Assembly (NCBI GenBank): GCA_003223895.1
Contig: QHXD01000218.1
Location: forward strand, 1-6,022
Direction: 5' to 3'
Source of the DNA: Acidobacteriota bacterium
GTDB lineage: Bacteria; Acidobacteriota; Terriglobia; 20CM-2-55-15
Length of the DNA: 6,022 nt
The first letter of the stretch is position 1. Each line of letters starts with the position of its first letter. Position numbers and translations under genes: made by a program. This document shows positions 1 to 4,244 of this stretch, in pieces. The notes beneath the pieces were generated by a model that was given only the letters and a program-made list of their open reading frames with translations, had not been told where the DNA came from and ran no database searches.

Positions 1-74
1 TACGTGCTAAACCCAACTTGATTTCATCTGAGCAACAGGCCCTGCCGGCGCTCCGCGGCTAACCATGGCGACCG

Positions 75-1430
75 TCATCGGCGCAGTTTGAAATTGACCT
101 CTACATCGATCTCGACGGGAACGGGCTCGCCTCTGAACGTGCCGGGCTCGAAGCGCCATTCCTGCATCGCACGGAGGGCGTTTTGATCCAGCTCGGGATT
201 CAGGCTTCGCAAAATCCGGGCGACGCTCATGGTGCCGTCGGGTTGGACTACAGCCTGAACGACGACAGTCCCTTGCGTTAAAGCTTCCCTGGCTGCATCC
301 GAGTACTCGGGATCGACCTGGGTGATGAGCTTCGGCGCCGTGACGCCTCCACCCACTCGGAAAACGCCTTCCATCGCGGCACCGCCCGCCGGCATCGGCG
401 TTGGCAAAGCAGTTTGCGGGAAGTTGCCGCGGGAAGAAACTGTCTCAGGTAGAACTGCTTCCTGCGTCTGCTGCTGGCCCATCAATGGAAACGACGTGAA
501 TGCCAGGAAACCCGTAACCGCCACAACCGCAGCCATCGAAGCATACGACCACATGAGCCGCAGCGTTGAGATCGGGCAATCGATCAGCAGAGAGCGCAGG
601 CGTCTGATCAGATGACTCTTGTAAAGAAACAACGGCGCCGGTACCAGCGAACTGTCTGGATCAGCACCCGCCATCGCAAGCAGGACATCGATGTATGGAT
701 CGGGCGCTGCAGTCAATCGGATGACCTCAGAGTCCACGATCTGTTCGCGCGCCAGTTTCGTCTGGCTGAGCAGCCACCATACCGCGGGATGGAACCACAG
801 GCAGGCTCCAATCAGTTCTTCAATCACTGTGATAAGCCAGTCCTTTCGCCTCACGTGCAGAAGTTCGTGGCACACGATGGCACACTGCGCATCCGGTTTC
901 AGTGTGAGGAAGGATTCCGGCAGCAGAATGACCGGACGAAATAATCCGAACGTGACGGGACCTGTATTGCTCCTGGAGATACAAAAGAGGCCGTCGCCAT
1001 GTGTGAGCGTTCGCGCCCATCGCACGGGTTCCGGCAGACACCGCAGCGGCGTTGCCGCAGTCCTGTAGCGGCGGATCTGATAAAGTCCGGCAAGGAACCA
1101 GCAAAGTCTCGCCACGATTCCAGCAAGCAGGATCCATCCAACAATCAGGCTCCAGGGGATCGCGGCACGGCCCGCCGGTGTGCTGTGGGCGACATTCGCT
1201 GAATCCGCCGGCTCCGGATGCGACGGGGTTGCGCTGGAGACAACGGGATAATGCCACGGCTGAATCAACGGGAGCACGAGCGACGCCAACAACAGCGCGT
1301 AGCACCAGGCCAGATGCGAGCGCGGATGATGAATTCGAAAGATTGACGGCAGAACGGCACCAACGAGAGCAATGGCGGAAACCTGTGCCGCCCAGGACAG
1401 AAAGTTCTGCAGAGATAGTTCGGGAATCAT
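75..1430 (-). CDS. M56-family (BlaR1/MecR1-like) membrane metallopeptidase with C-terminal TonB domain
   Basis: A polytopic membrane zinc protease, 451 aa from the ATG at 1430. Hydrophobic segments lie near residues 12-30, 39-56, 92-119, 203-222 and 296-315. The zinc motif HELLH is at 188-192, and an AREQIVDSE segment at 227-235 fits the downstream acidic ligand region of M56 enzymes. After the last membrane segment a Pro/Gly-containing linker leads to a TonB C-terminal domain (about 358-451, with DPEYSDAAR and a closing VNFKLRR). This occupies the place of the penicillin-binding sensor domain of staphylococcal BlaR1. Known BlaR1/MecR1 proteins respond to an extracellular ligand by proteolysis that inactivates the BlaI/MecI repressor; the adjacent BlaI-type gene supports the same logic here. 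A GTG at 1433 is also in frame, but GGAGG at 1436-1440 is only 2 nt from it and 5 nt from the ATG. The ATG overlaps the repressor stop codon by 1 nt. The ligand is unknown; the fusion argues against a simple beta-lactam sensor. Confidence 0.93.
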   Translation of the reverse strand: MIPELSLQNFLSWAAQVSAIALVGAVLPSIFRIHHPRSHLAWCYALLLASLVLPLIQPWHYPVVSSATPSHPEPADSANVAHSTPAGRAAIPWSLIVGWILLAGIVARLCWFLAGLYQIRRYRTAATPLRCLPEPVRWARTLTHGDGLFCISRSNTGPVTFGLFRPVILLPESFLTLKPDAQCAIVCHELLHVRRKDWLITVIEELIGACLWFHPAVWWLLSQTKLAREQIVDSEVIRLTAAPDPYIDVLLAMAGADPDSSLVPAPLFLYKSHLIRRLRSLLIDCPISTLRLMWSYASMAAVVAVTGFLAFTSFPLMGQQQTQEAVLPETVSSRGNFPQTALPTPMPAGGAAMEGVFRVGGGVTAPKLITQVDPEYSDAAREALTQGTVVVQAVVQPDGTMSVARILRSLNPELDQNALRAMQEWRFEPGTFRGEPVPVEIDVEVNFKLRR

Positions 1431-1810
1431 CACTTCCTCCGCCGCTTCTTCAGTAGATCGCTGATCTCATCAAGCTCCTTCTGACTGATCTTCTTTTTTT
1501 CGGCCAGGTGCACCAGCAGCGGTTTTGCAGAGCCATCGAAAACGCGTTTCACAAAATCATGAACCATGTTTCCAACCACCAGGCCCTGTGGCTCCGCCGG
1601 GCTATACACGTAAGCTCGATCCCGCGTCGTTTTCGTCAGCCGGCCCTTCTGCTCGAGAATCCCCATCATCGTCATGACGGTCGTGTAAGCAATCTTGCGG
1701 CTCTTCAGCAGCTCCTCGTAAACCTCGCGCACGGTCGCCGTGCCGAGCTGCCAGACAATCTTCATGATCTCGAGCTCCTGATCGGTAAGTACGGATTTCC
1801 TGGCTTTCAA
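1430..1810 (-). CDS. BlaI/MecI/CopY-family transcriptional repressor
   Basis: A 126-aa DNA-binding protein, the normal size for the family. Residues 8-75 form the winged helix: LTDQELEIMKIVW begins helix 1, YTTVMTMMGILEQKGRL (42-58) is the recognition-helix region, and RAYVYSP (65-71) is the wing. The C-terminal half (about 76-126) corresponds to the dimerisation helices and ends in a basic KKRRRK tail. Family members bind inverted repeats as dimers and are inactivated by a partner M56 protease, which here is the next gene. The start is a TTG at 1810: AAGGAG at 1817-1822 sits 6 nt upstream, and the protein begins just ahead of the conserved LTxxELEIM. That Shine-Dalgarno overlaps the stop codon of the upstream tonB-like gene (TAAGGAG). 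The likely target is the inverted repeat at 2803-2824 in the operon's own promoter. Family assignment is firm; the ligand or resistance phenotype cannot be read from the sequence. Confidence 0.95.
   Translation of the reverse strand: MKARKSVLTDQELEIMKIVWQLGTATVREVYEELLKSRKIAYTTVMTMMGILEQKGRLTKTTRDRAYVYSPAEPQGLVVGNMVHDFVKRVFDGSAKPLLVHLAEKKKISQKELDEISDLLKKRRRK
1436..1440 (-). promoter_or_regulatory. Shine-Dalgarno of the M56/TonB gene, inside the repressor 3' end
   Basis: On the minus strand GGAGG lies within the last codons of the repressor gene, 5 nt before the ATG at 1430 and only 2 nt before an in-frame GTG at 1433. It favours the ATG and, with the stop/start overlap TGATG, suggests translational coupling of repressor and protease. 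Confidence 0.7.
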
Positions 1811-1816
1811 TTCCGG

Positions 1817-1822
1817 CTCCTT
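1817..1822 (-). promoter_or_regulatory. Shine-Dalgarno deciding the TTG start of the repressor gene
   Basis: AAGGAG on the minus strand is 6 nt upstream of TTG at 1810 and shares bases with the TAA stop of the preceding tonB-like gene. No ATG or GTG lies between this site and the conserved LTxxELEIM motif, so TTG is the most credible start. Confidence 0.75.
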
Positions 1823-2768
1823 ATCTGAGGTTGAAATTGACCTCGACGTTCAACGCGACGGCCACCGGCTTGCCGTTCATGCGGGCCGGTTGAAACCTCC
1901 ATTGAAGGACTGCGGCTATGGCTTTCTCATCCAGCCCGAAGCCGATTCCACGCGCGACGCGGACGACCTGAACCGATCCGTCTTCGCGGACGATGGTATC
2001 GAGAATGACTCTTCCCTGGAACCGCGCTTTTCGCGCCTCGTCCGAGTACTCGGGAATAATCTGCGTCAGCAGAACAGGACGCGAGACTTCTCCGCCGATG
2101 TGAAATGGTGGGCTGGTGTATCCGAAGTTCCCGCCGGGCCCTACCCCTGGGCCCCTGTCTGGGCCAATACCGTGATCGTTACCGGTTCCGATGCCGTTGC
2201 CATTTCCCGGACCTGAGGACGGCGGGCCCGGAATGCCATCAGGATCACCGATGTTCAGGAGATTCAACTGCGGCAGCAACGCAAGCTGCGGAGCGACAAT
2301 CGAGGGCTCCACGATCAACGTCGGGTCAACGGCCTTCGAGGGCTCGGGGTCCGGCGGCACGAATTGCCTATCCGCTGCTCTTGGGAGTTTGCCCTTCGAT
2401 GGCGGGGCCGGTTGATGCCTGCCGCCGCCGCCCCCGCCGCGCGATTCATCAGGCGCAGGAAGTATTAGCCGTTGAGGCGCGTACAGGGCAATGTTGATGA
2501 CGCCCTTCGGAATTTGTTTCCGTGCCGGCGCCCACGGAAACAGCATCAGTGCGGCGGCCAGGGCGGCATGGACGAGCACGGACAGCAGGCGCGGCACACC
2601 GGCCTGGTGTCTCGACCATACTTCCGGGACTTCGATGGGTACCGCCGTGAGCTCGATCGGTGCCGGCGGGTTTCTTTCCTCCCGCCAGAGCTCGGCCAAC
2701 TGATGAACGAGGGACAAAAACCACGGCCTCGACTCGGATAACGCGGTCATTGTTTCAAACGGTCTCAT
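1821..2768 (-). CDS. TonB-family energy transducer with Gly/Pro-rich periplasmic linker
   Basis: Inner-membrane-anchored TonB-like protein, 315 aa from the second of two adjacent ATGs (2768); GGAGG at 2776-2780 is 7 nt from it and only 4 nt from the ATG at 2771. The N-terminal 58 residues are polar and predicted cytoplasmic, an unusually long lead for TonB. A single membrane segment follows (about 59-79, LLSVLVHAALAAALMLF). A long linker (80-221) contains a run of six Gly near 111-116, Pro-rich stretches and a Gly/Asn-rich section (186-216). The TonB C-terminal domain is at about 222-315, with IPEYSDEAR near 238-246, VLQWRFQP near 287-294 and a closing VNFNLR. TonB proteins pass proton-motive energy from ExbB/ExbD to outer-membrane receptors; no exbBD is in this window. 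It is the first gene of the operon, 10 nt before the repressor gene. Its C-terminal domain is paralogous to the one fused to the M56 protease. Confidence 0.92.
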   Translation of the reverse strand: MRPFETMTALSESRPWFLSLVHQLAELWREERNPPAPIELTAVPIEVPEVWSRHQAGVPRLLSVLVHAALAAALMLFPWAPARKQIPKGVINIALYAPQRLILPAPDESRGGGGGGRHQPAPPSKGKLPRAADRQFVPPDPEPSKAVDPTLIVEPSIVAPQLALLPQLNLLNIGDPDGIPGPPSSGPGNGNGIGTGNDHGIGPDRGPGVGPGGNFGYTSPPFHIGGEVSRPVLLTQIIPEYSDEARKARFQGRVILDTIVREDGSVQVVRVARGIGFGLDEKAIAAVLQWRFQPARMNGKPVAVALNVEVNFNLR

Positions 2769-2775
2769 CATTCTT

Positions 2776-2781
2776 CCTCCC
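2776..2781 (-). promoter_or_regulatory. Shine-Dalgarno of the tonB-like gene
   Basis: GGGAGG on the minus strand. The GGAGG core is 4 nt from the ATG at 2771 and 7 nt from the ATG at 2768, which favours the second ATG. Confidence 0.65.
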
Positions 2782-2802
2782 GGTCTCCTCCAGTCCCGTT
2801 AG

Positions 2803-2824
2803 TACTAATACATTAGTATTGGTA
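2803..2824. promoter_or_regulatory. Candidate BlaI-type operator (inverted repeat)
   Basis: Two 9-nt arms, TACTAATAC (2803-2811) and GTATTGGTA (2816-2824), are inverted repeats with one mismatch around a central ATTA. A second, overlapping perfect dyad (TACTAAT-AC-ATTAGTA, 2803-2818) lies within it. BlaI/MecI-family repressors are known to bind short AT-rich dyads of this kind in the promoters of their own operons. The site covers the proposed -10 box, so binding should block RNA polymerase. Assignment to the repressor at 1430-1810 is inferred from position and shape; I did not compare it with other operators. Confidence 0.6.
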
Positions 2825-2839
2825 AACACGTAGAGTCAA
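2810..2839 (-). promoter_or_regulatory. Sigma70-like promoter of the TonB-repressor-protease operon
   Basis: Reading the minus strand, a TTGACT -35 box (2834-2839) is followed after 18 nt by TAATGT (2810-2815) as a -10 box. An AT-rich stretch (GAATTCTTTTTG) lies immediately upstream of the -35. The -10 is about 40 nt from the start codon. The -35 is close to consensus and the -10 is weak, which suits a promoter controlled by the overlapping dyad at 2803-2824. Confidence 0.55.
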
Positions 2840-2890
2840 CAAAAAGAATTCCAGCGGGGTGATTCAGGACATCATCAGCGGTAACGAGGA

Positions 2891-2984
2891 AATTAGCCGC
2901 GAATTACGCGAATGACGCCAGCGGGCGCATCAAAGAATCGATTTGTGCGCCCGTTGGCGTCATTGGCGTAATTCGCGGCTAATT
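2891..2984. repeat. Long imperfect inverted repeat (hairpin), 39-nt arms
   Basis: The left arm (2891-2929) and right arm (2946-2984) are reverse complements with 2 mismatches in 39 positions. CAAA (2931-2934) and TTTG (2942-2945) can extend the stem to a 7-nt loop. The right arm itself is made of related short units: GGCGTCATT, GGCGTAATT, then CGCGGCTAATT. The element starts 10 nt downstream of the MBL gene's stop codon and upstream of the operon promoter. It could act as a stem-loop terminator or mRNA 3'-end stabiliser for the MBL transcript, but no U-tract follows it on the minus strand. Otherwise it may be a dispersed palindromic (REP/MITE-like) element. No transposase is present. Confidence 0.9.
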
Positions 2985-2994
2985 GGTTGCAGTC

Positions 2995-3735
2995 TTACTT
3001 CGCGTACCAGTCGCGAACTCTGACTTCCACTCCAGAACCCTTCAGCGCATCTTCGAATTGCTTCAGGTCCGATCCCATGTAGTGGTAGGGATACGCGATC
3101 TTCGGCTTGAACGCCTTGACGCACTCGGCTGCCTCGGACGGAGGCATCGTGTACGGAAGGTTCATCGGTATGAACGCGACGTCGATGTTCTTGAGCGCCT
3201 TCATCTCCGGGACGCACTCCGTGTCGCCCGCGAAGTACAGACGCTTGCCGCCAACCGTCACGACGTAACCGTTGCCGCGCCCTTTCGTGTGGAACAACTG
3301 CCCGGCGGACGGCCCGCGCTGCAGGTTGTACATCGGCACCGCTTCGATCGAGACGCCATTGATTGTCTTCGTCTCACCGTTTGCGATCACGGTCGCCCCC
3401 TTGAGCTGCGCGGCGGCGGCCGACGGCGCCACTACGGTGGCATTCGGCTTCGAAGCCTTCCCGACCGTTGCCGGATCGAGATGGTCGCCGTGAATATCGG
3501 TGACGAGGAGGATGTCGGCCTTCGGCAGGGCGGTATAGTCGCCGCCCATCGTCGTCGGATCGACGGTGATCACCTGGTTGCCATACCGGACCTGGACGGC
3601 CGCGTGCATGATTGGCTGAATCGTAATCGGTCCGCCGCTGCCCTGGATGGTATCCGGGGGTACGGCGGCGTATAGCGAGACGGCGGTGGCAAGCGCGAGC
3701 GCGGCGCACCAGCAAAGTCGAGTCCTCTGTGACAT
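2995..3735 (-). CDS. Exported MBL-fold metallo-hydrolase
   Basis: A 246-aa protein with an N-terminal signal peptide (about 1-24: a basic start followed by an Ala/Leu-rich core ending LYAA), so probably periplasmic. It has metallo-beta-lactamase-fold landmarks: the metal-site motif TDIHGDHLDP at 79-88, FHTKGRGNGY at 148-157, YFAGDTE at 167-173 and AYPYHYMGSD at 214-223, whose His is the expected last ligand. This set resembles the UPF0173/Lactamase_B_2-like branch (MBL-fold hydrolases of largely unknown substrate), not class B beta-lactamases. The first His of the canonical HxHxDH is Asp80 here. The start is well supported: AAGGAG at 3743-3748 lies 7 nt before the ATG. It is transcribed in the same direction as the downstream operon but is separated from it by a long hairpin and a separate promoter. 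The substrate is unknown. Confidence 0.9.
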   Translation of the reverse strand: MSQRTRLCWCAALALATAVSLYAAVPPDTIQGSGGPITIQPIMHAAVQVRYGNQVITVDPTTMGGDYTALPKADILLVTDIHGDHLDPATVGKASKPNATVVAPSAAAAQLKGATVIANGETKTINGVSIEAVPMYNLQRGPSAGQLFHTKGRGNGYVVTVGGKRLYFAGDTECVPEMKALKNIDVAFIPMNLPYTMPPSEAAECVKAFKPKIAYPYHYMGSDLKQFEDALKGSGVEVRVRDWYAK

Positions 3736-3742
3736 GTGAGAT

Positions 3743-3748
3743 CTCCTT
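3743..3748 (-). promoter_or_regulatory. Shine-Dalgarno of the MBL-fold gene
   Basis: AAGGAG on the minus strand, 7 nt upstream of the ATG at 3735. Strong match and ideal spacing. Confidence 0.75.
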
Positions 3749-3785
3749 AAATAATGGTCAAATAATCGTCAGTCGAACCGATTGT

Positions 3786-3791
3786 AGTATA
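3786..3791 (-). promoter_or_regulatory. Possible -10 box for the MBL-fold gene
   Basis: TATACT on the minus strand, about 50 nt upstream of the start codon, is a good -10 hexamer. No convincing -35 box is found 15-19 nt further upstream, so the promoter call is weak. Confidence 0.25.
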
Positions 3792-3812
3792 TTGTGCCCG
3801 GCTATCAGCTAA

Positions 3813-3932
3813 TGGATTAAAGTAAGGTTCGATAGTGTCAAAAGGCTCGCCGACGCACTTGGCGTCACCGTCAAGGTCGACATAAAACCCACACCGCAAC
3901 CCGGTTCGGTTGATCCGTTCCTCGCCGAGGCC
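3813..3932 (+). pseudogene. Possible remnant of an XRE/HigA-like helix-turn-helix protein
   Basis: After a stop at 3810-3812 the frame reads through FDSVKRLADALGVTVKVDIK (from 3828) and then a short Pro-rich stretch ending near VDPFLAEA. The pattern of a helix with RLADALGV followed by an alternating hydrophobic strand is the typical C-terminal end of XRE/HigA-type antitoxin HTH domains. The N-terminal helices are missing and there is no ATG, GTG or TTG with a ribosome site in front, so if it is real it is a truncated relic. It rests on one short motif, so confidence is low. Confidence 0.3.
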
Positions 3933-4235
3933 ATTTATTGTTCTTACGTTCAGCCGCGCTCGTGGACCTTTCTACAGTTTGGGCGTATATTGAGCGCGAA
4001 TTTCAACGGCAGTCCCAAAAACGGAGGATTTGATGCGGCCGACGTATATTTTACCGGCGGCTTGTCGGAGTTCTTTCGAGGTCGTTGCCGGCGCTCCTGC
4101 GCAATCGACTTCGCGCTCGCAGTATCGAGCGATCTCACGAATCCGAATCTGGAACAACTGCATTTACGTGTGCGCAGGAAGCAGTCCAGGAGTTGTCAAT
4201 GTGGATTTTTCGAGCCGAGTCCGTTTCCTCCGCAC

Positions 4236-4244
4236 GGGGGTGAT
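4236..4244 (+). promoter_or_regulatory. Shine-Dalgarno of the TonB-dependent receptor gene
   Basis: GGGGGTGAT directly precedes the ATG at 4245 and differs from the ideal GGAGGTGAT by one base. The core-to-start spacing is short (4 nt). It supports 4245 as the start even though the frame is open further upstream. Confidence 0.5.

Larger units (their letters stand above)
3736..4244. other. 509-nt stretch without a confident gene, between divergent genes
   Basis: This holds the 5' regions of the minus-strand MBL gene and the plus-strand receptor gene. The part near 3740-3800 is AT-rich and fits promoter DNA. From 3813 to 4244 the plus-strand frame that continues into the receptor gene has no stop codon for 144 codons. 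The predicted peptide is not recognisable except near its start, where it resembles a helix-turn-helix C-terminus. Other short open frames on both strands here (about 60-70 codons) give no recognisable protein. No clear promoter for the receptor gene was found. Confidence 0.6.

Noticed and set aside
7..66. A 19-codon minus-strand open frame just after the M56 gene
   Set aside because: Too short, no Shine-Dalgarno, and no recognisable peptide; treated as 3' flank.
2472..2741. Plus-strand open frames opposite the tonB-like gene
   Set aside because: They are antisense to a clear TonB gene, their translations are Arg/His/Gly-rich without recognisable domains, and no ribosome site supports them.
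2891..2984. The long hairpin as a CRISPR repeat or a classical intrinsic terminator
   Set aside because: There are no regularly spaced repeats with spacers, and no T-run follows the stem on the minus strand.
2983..3675. A 230-codon plus-strand open frame opposite the MBL gene
   Set aside because: It mirrors the MBL coding strand, its translation is Arg/Val/His-rich without a known domain, and the minus-strand protein has clear family motifs, a signal peptide and a strong Shine-Dalgarno.
3783..3789. TGTAGTA as a BlaI-type half-site near the MBL promoter
   Set aside because: Only one half-site is present with no inverted partner at suitable spacing, and it differs from the arms of the dyad at 2803-2824.
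3972..4163. Short minus-strand open frames (about 62 codons) in the intergenic region
   Set aside because: Two overlapping frames of similar length give no recognisable protein and have no clear ribosome-binding site.
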